A stretch of 30,536 nt of DNA from Candidatus Colwelliibacteriota bacterium (GCA_023228665.1 JALOAR010000008.1:1-30536); one strand, 5' to 3'; positions 7,286 through 14,471 are shown, counted from the first letter of the stretch. The notes: generated from the sequence alone by a model not told the origin. Made by a program: numbers and translations.

Positions 7286-7341
7286 CAAGATTTAGCCTCT
7301 GATTTGCAAATTTTTCAAAATATGGCTAAATTTAAGCTCGC

Positions 7342-7518
7342 ATGGCCAAATCTAAATATTCAGAAAACCTAATAAGGCTGAAATGTTCTGATTGCGGACG
7401 CATCAATTATTACACCCGCAAAAATAAAAAACTTGTCGAAAGAAAAATAACTCTTGATAAGTTTTGTGCAGCCTGTAAAAAACACACTACCCACAAAGAA
7501 TCGGGTAAGAAAAAGTAA
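7342..7518 (+). CDS. rpmG: 50S ribosomal protein L33
   Basis: Short gene of 58 residues. The product starts MAKSKYSENLIRLKCSDCGR and has the four-cysteine zinc ribbon (CSDC at 15-18, CAAC at 42-45), so it is the zinc-binding C+ form. The family blocks INYYTRKNKK and KFCAACKKHTTHKE are clear. It follows tRNA-Thr by 56 nt, an arrangement seen in many bacteria, but the usual next genes secE and nusG are absent. A strong terminator follows directly. Confidence 0.95.
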   Translation: MAKSKYSENLIRLKCSDCGRINYYTRKNKKLVERKITLDKFCAACKKHTTHKESGKKK

Positions 7519-7529
7519 ATTAATAAGCC

Positions 7530-7553
7530 AAAGCCCCGCAAATGCGGGGCTTT
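7530..7553 (+). terminator. Intrinsic terminator after rpmG
   Basis: A 10-bp stem AAAGCCCCGC / GCGGGGCTTT with a 4-nt loop. Confidence 0.85.
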
Positions 7554-7562
7554 GATATACTT

Positions 7563-8195
7563 ATGACTGTGAGCAAAGAATATGAACAATTAATCGATAA
7601 GCTTGTTTCTTCCGGACATATAGGTTCTCCGGAAATAGAAAAAGCATTTCGAAAATTTGATCGCTCTGAATTTCTTCCGGAAGATCAAAAAGCTTTTGCG
7701 GGAGAGGACAGGCCCTTGTCTATAGGTTTTGATCAGGCAAATTCCCAGCCTTTTACCGTATCTTTTATATTAAGCCTTGCAAGTCCCAAGAGAGGGGAAA
7801 ATATTCTTGATGTGGGGACTGGTTCCGGGTGGCAAGCAGCACTGCTTTCCTCTTGCGTAGGAGAAGAGGGTAAAGTGGTTACGGTTGAGCGGATTAAAGA
7901 AATAGCCGATAGGGCTAAAGACAATCTTGAAAAATTTAAGCTGATATCTTCCGGAAATGTCATAGCCGTGAATGGAAGTGCTTTAGATATAGAGCCTGAA
8001 TGGCCTATTTTTGATAAAATAGTATCTGCTGCCGAGGCTGATTCAGTGCCGGAAATATGGAAAAAAGCGCTTGCCGTTGGCGGCAAAATAGTTATGCCGG
8101 TTAAAGGCAGGCTAGTTGTTGCGGATAAGATATCAGTATCGGAATTTTATATAAAAGAATATCCCGGTTTTTCATTTGTCCCGCTTGTAAAATAA
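7563..8195 (+). CDS. pcm: Protein-L-isoaspartate O-methyltransferase family protein
   Basis: SAM-dependent class I methyltransferase of the PCMT family, which repairs isoaspartyl residues in aged proteins. Visible features: the SQPFTV-type substrate/cofactor segment (around residue 55), SAM motif I ILDVGTGSGWQAAL, an acidic motif (VVTVERI) and a late PEIWKKALAVGGKIVMPV block. About 210 residues, the family size. Two starts are possible. ATG 7563 lies only 1 nt after an extended -10 box TGATATACT (7553-7561). GTG 7569 lies 7 nt after it, the spacing used by other leaderless genes here. I keep the ATG but consider GTG plausible. The ATG at 7542 lies inside the preceding terminator and is rejected. 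Confidence 0.85.
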   Translation: MTVSKEYEQLIDKLVSSGHIGSPEIEKAFRKFDRSEFLPEDQKAFAGEDRPLSIGFDQANSQPFTVSFILSLASPKRGENILDVGTGSGWQAALLSSCVGEEGKVVTVERIKEIADRAKDNLEKFKLISSGNVIAVNGSALDIEPEWPIFDKIVSAAEADSVPEIWKKALAVGGKIVMPVKGRLVVADKISVSEFYIKEYPGFSFVPLVK

Positions 8196-8196
8196 G

Positions 8197-8225
8197 TTGA
8201 CCGCCGGCGCTCTATTTTGTATTAT
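8197..8225 (+). promoter_or_regulatory. Promoter of rplJ-rplL
   Basis: TTGACC (8197-8202), 17-nt spacer, TATTAT (8220-8225), overlapping the end of the preceding gene by nothing but 1 nt of gap. The transcript would start near 8232 and carry a leader of about 230 nt. Confidence 0.7.
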
Positions 8226-8313
8226 CTCCATAGCATCCGCAGAAGGTTGGGTCTCGGAAATATTTCCGAAATAATGCCAAAGAGGCGCCCGCCGGAGGAA
8301 AACTTCTCCATAA

Positions 8314-8335
8314 CTGCGGCTTTCCGCAGTTTTTT
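8314..8335 (+). terminator. Attenuator terminator in the rplJ leader
   Basis: A perfect 6-bp CTGCGG/CCGCAG stem, CTTT loop and six T residues, located 130 nt before the rplJ start codon. Confidence 0.75.
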
Positions 8336-8399
8336 AAATTGCGAAGCAATTTAACCCTGAGTGGAGCTTGAGGCTTGCCTTAAGCGGAATCGAAGGGTT
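8336..8399 (+). repeat. Two adjacent palindromes between attenuator and rplJ
   Basis: AAATTGC-GAA-GCAATTT (8336-8352) is followed by an imperfect palindrome bounded by AACCCTGAG and CGAAGGGTT (8353-8399). The second resembles the CCCTGAG...TCGAAGGG dispersed repeats found in many bacterial intergenic regions. It may be an insertion that lengthened the leader. Confidence 0.6.
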
Positions 8400-8463
8400 A
8401 CTGCTCTCAATTTAAGGTAGCGATGCTCAAAGGTCGAAAAAGAAATCAAATAAATAAGCGATT

Positions 8464-8943
8464 ATGCTCACAAAAGAGCAAAAGAAGGAAATAATTAAAA
8501 ATGAGGCCGAAAACCTCAAAAATAGCCGATCCATTATCTTTATAGATTTTACCGGCGTTAAAACTGGAGATCTTAATTCTTTCAGAAAAGCTATTCGCGA
8601 AGTAGGGGGTGAGCTTAAAGTTATTAAAAAGAAACTTTTAAGGATTGCTTTTGATAATGCGGGAATAGATTTTGATCCTGAAACATTTGAATCTCAAGTT
8701 GGAACAATTCTTTCTGAAGATGAAATTTTCGCTATAGCTGGGCCGACTTATAAATTTGAATCGGCTACCATACTAGGCGGATATAATCTTGAGGAAAAGA
8801 GGTTTGTTCCGGCGGAGGAGGTTATTGCTCTTGGTAAGCTGCCTTCAAAGGAAGTTCTCCTTGGACAGCTTGTCGGCATGGTATCTGCTCCCATCCGCTC
8901 GTTTATGTTTGTACTTAAAGAAAGGGCGTCAAAAATTGCTTAA
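8464..8943 (+). CDS. rplJ: 50S ribosomal protein L10
   Basis: Stalk-base protein that anchors L7/L12 dimers on the large subunit. 159 residues, normal length. It begins MLTKEQKKEIIKNEAENL and includes the FIDFTGVKTGDLNSFRKAIR and VIKKKLLRIAFDNAG blocks, with an L12-binding C-terminal helix ending LKERASKIA. The genes usually upstream (nusG, rplK, rplA) are not here, so rplJL forms an independent unit. The leader immediately before the ATG is A-rich with no Shine-Dalgarno. Confidence 0.95.
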   Translation: MLTKEQKKEIIKNEAENLKNSRSIIFIDFTGVKTGDLNSFRKAIREVGGELKVIKKKLLRIAFDNAGIDFDPETFESQVGTILSEDEIFAIAGPTYKFESATILGGYNLEEKRFVPAEEVIALGKLPSKEVLLGQLVGMVSAPIRSFMFVLKERASKIA

Positions 8944-9006
8944 ATTAATTCTCCCAAGTTTTTATTTAAAAAATTTTGGAGGGTAAAAATAAAAATACAA
9001 ATAACA

Positions 9007-9372
9007 ATGGAAAAATTCGAAGACATAATTTCAAAGATAGAAGCCTTATCAGTTGTTGAACTTTCTGAACTGGTTAAGGCTCTTGAGGAAAAATTTGGCG
9101 TTTCTGCTTCTGCTATGGCCGTTGGTGCCGGAGCTGGTGCGGGAGCTGCTGAAGAAGAAAAAGATTCCTTTGATGTTATCTTGAGCGATGCCGGAGCCCA
9201 AAAGATCAATGTTATCAAAGCTGTCCGAGAAGTCACTGAATTGGGACTTAAGGAAGCTAAAGATCTCGTTGACGGAGCTCCTAAGCCAGTTAAGGAAGGC
9301 GTCAAAAAAGAAGAGGCTGAAGAAATTAAAAAGAAGCTTGAAGAAGCCGGCGCTAAAGTCGAGCTTAAATAA
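9007..9372 (+). CDS. rplL: 50S ribosomal protein L7/L12
   Basis: Multimeric stalk protein that recruits translation factors. 121 residues: N-terminal dimerisation domain (1-35), Ala/Gly-rich hinge (about 36-50, with AVGAGAGAGAAEEE), and C-terminal factor-binding domain with INVIKAVREVTELGLKEAK and the usual end. It lies 63 nt after rplJ. A GGAGGG sequence lies about 25 nt upstream of the ATG, too far for normal Shine-Dalgarno spacing, so it may not be used. Confidence 0.97.
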   Translation: MEKFEDIISKIEALSVVELSELVKALEEKFGVSASAMAVGAGAGAGAAEEEKDSFDVILSDAGAQKINVIKAVREVTELGLKEAKDLVDGAPKPVKEGVKKEEAEEIKKKLEEAGAKVELK

Positions 9373-9390
9373 ATTTTTATTATTTCTTAT

Positions 9391-9422
9391 AAAAAACAGC
9401 GCTTCAAAAGCGCTGTTTTTTA
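9391..9422 (+). terminator. Intrinsic terminator after rplL
   Basis: A stem of more than 10 bp (AACAGCGCTT/AAGCGCTGTT with A/T extension), 3-nt loop and a T tract. Confidence 0.88.
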
Positions 9423-9445
9423 ATGTATTATTCGGCTTATATCAG

Positions 9446-9518
9446 GCGCTTTTAGCTCAGTGGTTAGAGCGCTCCGTTCACATCGGAGAAGTCGGAAGTT
9501 CGATTCTTCCAAGGCGCA
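9446..9518 (+). tRNA. tRNA-Val (CAC)
   Basis: 73 nt. The acceptor stem is GCGCTTT/AAGGCGC with one U-G pair, the anticodon stem CTCCG/CGGAG surrounds TTCACAT and reads CAC, and the T-arm is GGAAGTTCGATTCTTCC. The discriminator is A; CAAG follows and CCA is not encoded. No element or inverted T-arm copy lies downstream. Confidence 0.95.
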
Positions 9519-9591
9519 CAAGGAGGTTTATATTTATAACGGAGCACGTATTGCAGGATTCTAAAGTTTAATTCTTTCAGGATAAGTAGAA

Positions 9592-9620
9592 TTGACAATA
9601 AAACTTATTTGTGTTAAAAA
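9592..9620 (+). promoter_or_regulatory. Promoter of the Nfu_N-like gene
   Basis: TTGACA (9592-9597), 17-nt spacer, TAAAAA (9615-9620). The leader is about 30 nt and has a good Shine-Dalgarno AAGGAG at 9643-9648. Confidence 0.6.
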
Positions 9621-9657
9621 GGCGATATCTTTAAAAAATATATAAGGAGTGTGTTTG

Positions 9658-10209
9658 ATGAAATTAAGAGTTTTAAGAAACGGCGACGAAAAGAAAGCGA
9701 CTATTTATCTCTCGGAAATGATCTCTACAGCTAAAGAAATTATCTATGAAAGCGACGGAACATACTTGCCAAAAGCAATATCATCGCTTGTAAACGCAAT
9801 TCCATCGGTAAAGAAGGTCAAAGTAATGCCTTACAGCATTGAACTTGAACTTTGCGAGGAAGAAGATATTAAATTCATAAGCGAATGCGCAAGGCATATT
9901 ATTAACAGGTTTGACCCTTCTTTTAGCTTAAAACAGTATAAGAAAGATACTGGCGGTGACGGAGATCTTAACAAATCTATACCTACGCCTTTTTCTTTAG
10001 GCAAAGATAGCGGTTTTATATCTCTTGACGATCAAAACGAAGATTATTTTGATGCTACCGCATCTATTCTTATGATTGACGGCGTTTCAAAAGTTCGCCG
10101 TAACGGTAATTATATAGAGGTGGAAAAATCATATTTCGCCAAATGGACAAGCATTATCCCGGCGATTGAAAAAGTAGTACGTCGAATCTTAAGAGAAGGA
10201 ATTTATTGA
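9658..10209 (+). CDS. Nfu_N-like two-repeat protein, unknown function
   Basis: 183 residues. The C-terminal half (about 125-178, with ASILMIDGVSKVRRNGNYIEV and IIPAIEKVVRRIL) matches the pattern of Nfu N-terminal (scaffold-N) domains: hydrophobic strand, GV, strand, then a helix after a W. The N-terminal half (about 35-85, LVNAIPSVKKVKVMPYSIEL then a helix) looks like a diverged second copy. No CxxC of the Nfu iron-sulfur domain is present, so it is not a complete Nfu carrier. ATG 9658 is chosen because AAGGAG lies 9 nt upstream; GTG 9649 lies too close to that site. It stands alone between its promoter and a terminator. The family call is tentative. Confidence 0.6.
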   Translation: MKLRVLRNGDEKKATIYLSEMISTAKEIIYESDGTYLPKAISSLVNAIPSVKKVKVMPYSIELELCEEEDIKFISECARHIINRFDPSFSLKQYKKDTGGDGDLNKSIPTPFSLGKDSGFISLDDQNEDYFDATASILMIDGVSKVRRNGNYIEVEKSYFAKWTSIIPAIEKVVRRILREGIY

Positions 10210-10230
10210 TATATGACTTCCTTCAAGCAA

Positions 10231-10258
10231 AAGCCTCCCTTCACGGAGGCTTTTTTTT
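10231..10258 (+). terminator. Intrinsic terminator after the Nfu_N-like gene
   Basis: An 8-bp AAGCCTCC/GGAGGCTT stem, 6-nt loop and T8. Confidence 0.9.
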
Positions 10259-10274
10259 ATGTTAAAAAATCCCT

Positions 10275-10472
10275 ATGGATAAATTTACGAAAGATTCGAC
10301 TCTTGGAGAGATAATGAAAACAGAAGGTGCCGCAGAAGCGCTTGGAAGGCATGGAGTTCCTTGTCCGACCTGTCCTATGGCGGCAATGGAAATGGACAAG
10401 CTTACAATAGGGATGATATGCGATACATATAGTTTAAATCTCGCCTCCCTGCTTGAAGATCTAAACAGATAA
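10275..10472 (+). CDS. DUF1858-family small protein with CxxC motif
   Basis: 65-residue protein matching the DUF1858 pattern: an N-terminal helix-turn (TLGEIMKTEGAAEALGRHG), then the redox- or metal-type motif CPTCPMA at about 35-41, then a C-terminal helix ending SLLEDLN. In other bacteria the domain is found alone or fused to ScdA/hybrid-cluster-associated proteins and is linked to iron-sulfur or nitrosative-stress functions; the exact role is unknown. It follows the Nfu_N-like gene, separated by a terminator. No clear Shine-Dalgarno. Confidence 0.75.
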   Translation: MDKFTKDSTLGEIMKTEGAAEALGRHGVPCPTCPMAAMEMDKLTIGMICDTYSLNLASLLEDLNR

Positions 10473-10488
10473 CAAAATATCAATCATA

Positions 10489-10507
10489 GCGCGCCTCACG
10501 GCGCGCC
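10489..10507 (+). terminator. GC-rich hairpin, probable terminator
   Basis: A 7-bp GCGCGCC/GGCGCGC stem with a TCAC loop. The following T tract is poor (CATTTGT), so termination efficiency is uncertain. Confidence 0.55.
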
Positions 10508-10525
10508 ATTTGTACGCGACTGCTG

Positions 10526-10534
10526 TGATATAAT
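10526..10534 (+). promoter_or_regulatory. Extended -10 promoter of the prepilin gene
   Basis: TGATATAAT (extended -10 TGn plus perfect TATAAT at 10529-10534) with no good -35. The ATG begins 7 nt later, which predicts a leaderless mRNA. Confidence 0.65.
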
Positions 10535-10541
10535 CTAAAAA

Positions 10542-12010
10542 ATGTTAAACGTAAAGTTTCGCGATGAAGGAGAGCGCTCTTTTACTCTGGTAGAGCTCTT
10601 AATAGTTATTGCTATCCTGGCGGTTCTTGCTGCAGCTGTTGTTATTGTATTAAATCCTGCGGAACTGGTAAGCCAATCAAGGGATTCAAAAAGAATATCA
10701 GACATAAAATCTATTGCTTCAGCGGTAGATATTTTAATTGTTGATAAAACAGATCCTAATCTAGGCGATGAAAATTTTGTCTTTATATCTCTGCCGGATG
10801 TGAATGAAGATTGTTCCGGAATATCAGGACTTCCTGTTCTTCCGTCAGGATGGGCGTATCGGTGTGTTTCTCCCTCTGATCTTACAAAAATAAACGGAGA
10901 TGGATGGATTCCAGTGGATTTCACTACGATAAACGGCGGATCTCCTCTTTCTTATCTGCCGCTGGACCCTAAAAATGATATAAATAATTTTTATCAATAT
11001 GTTTCCTCTGATAAAAAATATGAGGTTCAAGCGCTATTTGAATCGGTTAAATTTCAACCGACAGGAGGTGAAGATGGGGGGTCTTCGACCAGGTACGAGA
11101 AGGGAAATAATCTTTCTTTATCTCCTTACACGACGCAAGATAATTGGATAAAAGTTCCGGGAAATTCTCATTTCGGCACTTCTGATTTTTGGACGATGAA
11201 ATATGAGGCGAAGTGCGTATCGTCTGCAACCAACCAGCCGATCACAGATCCTCATTTGGCGTTTTTTTACAGCAACAGAGACGCGCCATGCACTAGTGCG
11301 AACGGGAGATATGTCGCTTCCGCTCCGAAAGGCTACCCTATATCATTTATCTCTCACGATCAGGCTAAGTCTTATTGCCAGAGCCTGGGGGCGCATCTTA
11401 TGACAAACGAAGAATATATGACGCTTGCGAGGAATGTTGAATCGGTTAAAAACAACTGGAGCGGAGGATCGGTCGGCGAGGGTTACCTATATGCGGGAAA
11501 TACTGGCGGGCATACTGTCGATCTCCAAGCGAGCGGTTCTGACAAGGAAGGGTACTTTGGAGTAGACACCACCACTGGCCCTTATAGAAGGACAAATACG
11601 CTTACGAATGGCGCTGTTGTCTGGGATCTGGCGGGTAGCGTATTTGAGCATGTTATGCGCACTATGTTAGACGACAAGACGCAGATAACTATTCCTTCAT
11701 GTACATCGACGACTTCCGGTTTGTATTTTTGTATTACTGCGAGTATGGAACGACTAAGGAACCGTATATAACGGACTACGGCAGTATTCCATTCGCGACA
11801 ATCGGAGCATCGGATTCAGAATGGAATTCTGACCAAGGGGTAGGTTCTATACTTACAGACGGAAGCGGCAGCCGCCCTCCTGGAACGGTTCTTGTCCGCG
11901 GAGGAGGCGCCTTAAACTCGCTGGCATCCATTGGTATTTACAGCGTTTTTACGAACCAGAGCAGCACATCGGCAAATGATATTCAGATAGGATTCAGGTG
12001 CGTTAAATAG
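10542..12010 (+). pseudogene. Type IV prepilin-like protein with C-terminal FGE/lectin-fold domain, frameshifted
   Basis: The N-terminus has a class III-type prepilin signal, GERSFTLVELLIVIAILAVL, followed by a pilin helix. Ser replaces the usual Gly before the cleavage-site Phe. From about residue 205 a formylglycine-generating-enzyme-like (C-type lectin fold) domain starts, with WDLAGSVFEHV. The frame then breaks: the first frame runs to a stop at 11769-11771, while the domain continues in the -1 frame through RGGG to the family-typical end IGFRCVK at 12010. The switch maps near the T5 run at 11726-11730; one extra T would restore a protein of about 490 residues. It could be a sequencing error, a true pseudogene or a phase-variable tract. 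Likely role: surface pilus-like adhesin. Confidence 0.75.
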
Positions 12011-12033
12011 ATTTTGTATTGCTGACAATTTTT

Positions 12034-12058
12034 AAAACACCTCTTATCGAGGTGTTTT
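12034..12058 (+). terminator. Intrinsic terminator after the prepilin gene
   Basis: A 10-bp AAAACACCTC/GAGGTGTTTT stem with a 5-nt loop. Confidence 0.85.
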
Positions 12059-12062
12059 ATAG

Positions 12063-12091
12063 TTGACAAATTTTCATTAAGAGCCGATATT
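12063..12091 (+). promoter_or_regulatory. Promoter of the 75-residue unknown gene
   Basis: TTGACA (12063-12068), 17-nt spacer, GATATT (12086-12091). The leader is about 40 nt and carries AAAGGAAG upstream of the ATG. Confidence 0.55.
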
Positions 12092-12135
12092 TCACGCATA
12101 AGGTTCTTAAAAATATTAAGAAAGGAAGCGGTTAT

Positions 12136-12363
12136 ATGAATAATGAGGAGCGTATCAGAGAGGAATGCAGAGAATTAACCAGAAAAATACTTGGGGGTCC
12201 TCGATTAGAGGTTGGGCAGGCAGTAACTCACCCAAGCGGACGCAAGGTAAAAATTACAAGGGGAAATGACTGTTGTAATGGTCGCGTTTCTAATTTTTTT
12301 TATTGGAGAGAAATATTGTCAGACGGAGAACTTGGACCGGAAGAGTGCGGTTATGGATGGTAA
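12136..12363 (+). CDS. Small conserved-looking protein of unknown function
   Basis: 75 residues. An N-terminal charged helix is followed by a compact beta-rich part with HPSGRKVKITRG, an adjacent Cys pair (DCCNG), the aromatic cluster NFFYWREIL and an end PEECGYGW. I do not assign a domain. It has its own TTGACA promoter, a Shine-Dalgarno-like AAAGGAAG and its own terminator, so it is expressed as a single gene. The well-formed signals and ordered sequence argue that it is real. No function proposed. Confidence 0.7.
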   Translation: MNNEERIREECRELTRKILGGPRLEVGQAVTHPSGRKVKITRGNDCCNGRVSNFFYWREILSDGELGPEECGYGW

Positions 12364-12371
12364 AAATTTTT

Positions 12372-12403
12372 CCCTTTGAGCTGATTGGTTCAAAGGGTTT
12401 TTT
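12372..12403 (+). terminator. Intrinsic terminator before rarA
   Basis: An 8-bp CCCTTTGA/TCAAAGGG stem followed by T6. Confidence 0.85.
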
Positions 12404-12436
12404 ATTATCTTCCGGAGCGGTACAATACGGGCATAA

Positions 12437-13702
12437 ATGCCTCTTTTTGAAGAAAATAAAGGAAATGTTAAGTCAGCTGCTCCGCTTGCGGATCGTATGC
12501 GGCCGGAATCTCTAGAAGAATTTTTTGGCCAGACAGCTCTTATCGGAAAGGGAAAAATGCTTCGTTCCGCCATAGAAAAAGACGAAGTTCCTTCAATGAT
12601 ATTCTGGGGCCCGCCAGGATGCGGTAAAACCACTCTTGCAAAGATTATAGCTAAAATGACGAGTTCTGTTTTTGTGGAATTTTCAGCAACAACAGGCGGC
12701 GTTAAAGAAGTTCGCGCTATCATCGCTCACGCGGACGAACGATTACGCGCCAAAGGCATAAGGACGATATTCTTTATCGATGAAATACATAGGTTTAATA
12801 AATCCCAGCAGGATGCTTTTTTGCCGTATGTCGAGAATGGAACAATAACCCTCATCGGAGCGACAACAGAAAATCCTTCTTTTGAAGTTAATTCCGCTTT
12901 GCTTTCGAGGTGCAGAGTTTTTGTGCTTAAAGCTCTCGGGTCCGATGATATTGCCGGCATTATTAAAAAAGTAATTTCAGATAAAGAAAAAGGGTTAGGC
13001 AATAAAAAAATAAAGATTTCATCGGATAGCATCAATTTTTTGGCAGAGATGGCAAATGGCGATGCCCGTTCAGCTCTTAATGCCTTTGAGCTTTCCGTAA
13101 AATCATCCAAACCGGATAAAAAAGGAATTATTAAAATAGACGAAGGCATAATTAAGGAATCTTTCCAAAAGAACCATCTTCTTTACGACCGTGCCGGCGA
13201 AGAGCATTATAATATTATTTCAGCTTTGCATAAGTCTATGCGCGGTTCAGATGCCGATGCTTCTCTCTACTGGCTTGGGCGCATGCTTGAAGCAGGGGAG
13301 GATCCGCTCTATATTGCCCGCAGGATAGTCCGTTTTGCTTCGGAAGATATTGGTATTGCTAATCCCGCTGCTCTCACGCAAGCAGTAGCGGCATATGATG
13401 CCTGCCGTTTCATCGGTATGCCTGAATGCGGAGTTAATCTAGCCCAAGCGGTTGTTTATATGGCAAAGTGTCCAAAGAGCAACGCTTTATATACGGCTTA
13501 CAGCGAAGTGCAAAACGATATTAAAAATATGCCCCACGAACCGGTACCTCTCCACTTAAGAAACGCTTCGACCAAGCTGATGAAAAATATCGGTTATGGA
13601 AAAGGTTATAAATATAATCCCGATTATAAGAATAAAGTTGACCAAGACTATCTTCCGGAAAAACTGAAAGGGAAGAAATATTACAAAGAAAATAAAAAAT
13701 AA
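12437..13702 (+). CDS. rarA: RarA/MgsA-family AAA+ ATPase
   Basis: Replication-associated recombination protein of the WRNIP1/RarA family, a clamp-loader-like AAA+ ATPase acting at stalled forks. The N-terminal RPESLEEFFGQ box is followed by Walker A GPPGCGKTT (58-66), Walker B/DExH-like FFIDEIHRFNKSQQD, sensor-1 GATTENPSFEVNSALLSRCR, and the C-terminal RarA domain with LYWLGRMLEAGEDPLYIARR and ASEDIGIANP. At 421 residues it has the usual size. TACAAT at 12421-12426 lies 10 nt before the ATG, predicting a near-leaderless transcript; the -35 is weak. Confidence 0.95.
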   Translation: MPLFEENKGNVKSAAPLADRMRPESLEEFFGQTALIGKGKMLRSAIEKDEVPSMIFWGPPGCGKTTLAKIIAKMTSSVFVEFSATTGGVKEVRAIIAHADERLRAKGIRTIFFIDEIHRFNKSQQDAFLPYVENGTITLIGATTENPSFEVNSALLSRCRVFVLKALGSDDIAGIIKKVISDKEKGLGNKKIKISSDSINFLAEMANGDARSALNAFELSVKSSKPDKKGIIKIDEGIIKESFQKNHLLYDRAGEEHYNIISALHKSMRGSDADASLYWLGRMLEAGEDPLYIARRIVRFASEDIGIANPAALTQAVAAYDACRFIGMPECGVNLAQAVVYMAKCPKSNALYTAYSEVQNDIKNMPHEPVPLHLRNASTKLMKNIGYGKGYKYNPDYKNKVDQDYLPEKLKGKKYYKENKK

Positions 13703-13724
13703 TTTTTATCTCTGTTTTTGAAAT

Positions 13725-13753
13725 TTGTTATTTGGATTTTGTAATTTTATTAT
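13725..13753 (+). promoter_or_regulatory. Leaderless-type promoter of the DEDDy exonuclease gene
   Basis: TTGTTA (13725-13730), 17-nt spacer, TATTAT (13748-13753). The ATG begins 6 nt after the -10 box. Confidence 0.55.
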
Positions 13754-13759
13754 ACTTAT

Positions 13760-14467
13760 ATGGCTAAACTAGTTTTTGATATAGAAACTGTCGGAGAAAA
13801 ATTGTCCGATATGGACGAAACAACTAAAAGCGCCGTCACTAAGCGCATTAAAAAAGAGGCATTAACTGAAGAAGAATATGGCGAATTGCTAACGGACGTT
13901 GAAAGCGGATTTGCTCTTTCTCCTCTTACTGCGGAAATAGCGGCAATTGGCGTTCTTGATGCTGAAACTATGAAAGGGGCTGTGTACTTTCAGGCTCCCG
14001 GCGCAGATATTAAGGAAACTGAAGAAAAAGGGATACGGCTTAAGCCTATGTCCGAGGCGGATATGCTTGCCCAATTTTGGGAATTAATGAAAGGAACATC
14101 AGAGCTTATCGGTTTTAACAGCAGGGGTTTTGACGCGCCGTTTATAATAGCCCGTTCAGCCTTCAACGGAATCCGCCCGTCAGTAGATATTATGCCTGAC
14201 AGGTATGGGAGGTTTGGAATGATAAAGCATACCGACCTCTATGATCAGTTGTCTTTCTATGGGGCTTCGAGATTTTCTCATGGCAATCTTCATATGTGGT
14301 GCCGCGCTTTCGGCATAGAGAGCCCTAAAGAAGGGGATGTTAAAGGAGAAGATGTTAGCGAATGTTTTAATAATGGAAAATTTATCGATATTGCCCGATA
14401 TAACACGCGCGATATTATTGCTACCAAGGAGCTTTATGACCGTTGGTTGAAATATTTCAATTTTTAG
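13760..14467 (+). CDS. DEDDy-family 3'-5' exonuclease, PolB-like/RNase H fold
   Basis: 235 residues. The three exonuclease motifs are visible: Exo I FDIETVG (D6, E8), Exo II FNSRGFDAPFI (around 120) and Exo III YNTRDIIATKEL (Tyr and Asp near the C-terminus), giving the DEDDy metal-binding set. It resembles the stand-alone predicted 3'-5' exonucleases related to the DNA polymerase B proofreading domain. No polymerase domain is attached. It lies just after rarA, so a DNA repair or replication role is reasonable but not proven; RNA is also a possible substrate. Confidence 0.85.
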   Translation: MAKLVFDIETVGEKLSDMDETTKSAVTKRIKKEALTEEEYGELLTDVESGFALSPLTAEIAAIGVLDAETMKGAVYFQAPGADIKETEEKGIRLKPMSEADMLAQFWELMKGTSELIGFNSRGFDAPFIIARSAFNGIRPSVDIMPDRYGRFGMIKHTDLYDQLSFYGASRFSHGNLHMWCRAFGIESPKEGDVKGEDVSECFNNGKFIDIARYNTRDIIATKELYDRWLKYFNF

Positions 14468-14471
14468 CAAA

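Larger units (their letters stand above)
8232..8463 (+). promoter_or_regulatory. rplJ leader with attenuator (putative L10 leader)
   Basis: Long structured 5' UTR. CCGCAG (8237-8242) can pair with CTGCGG (8314-8319), closing a folded domain that includes a CGGAA/TTCCG hairpin (8255-8268). The same CTGCGG also forms the left arm of an intrinsic terminator (8314-8335). The two folds exclude each other, which is the logic of an attenuator. In many bacteria L10, complexed with L12, represses its own operon through such a leader; assigning this mechanism here is inference. I could not confirm a kink-turn. Confidence 0.55.

Noticed and set aside
9188..9571. A reading frame running through rplL and tRNA-Val
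   Set aside because: It is out of frame with rplL, crosses a terminator and covers a tRNA.
11699..12010. A separate small gene after the prepilin
   Set aside because: It is the displaced C-terminal end of the FGE-like domain, with no ribosome binding site or promoter of its own.
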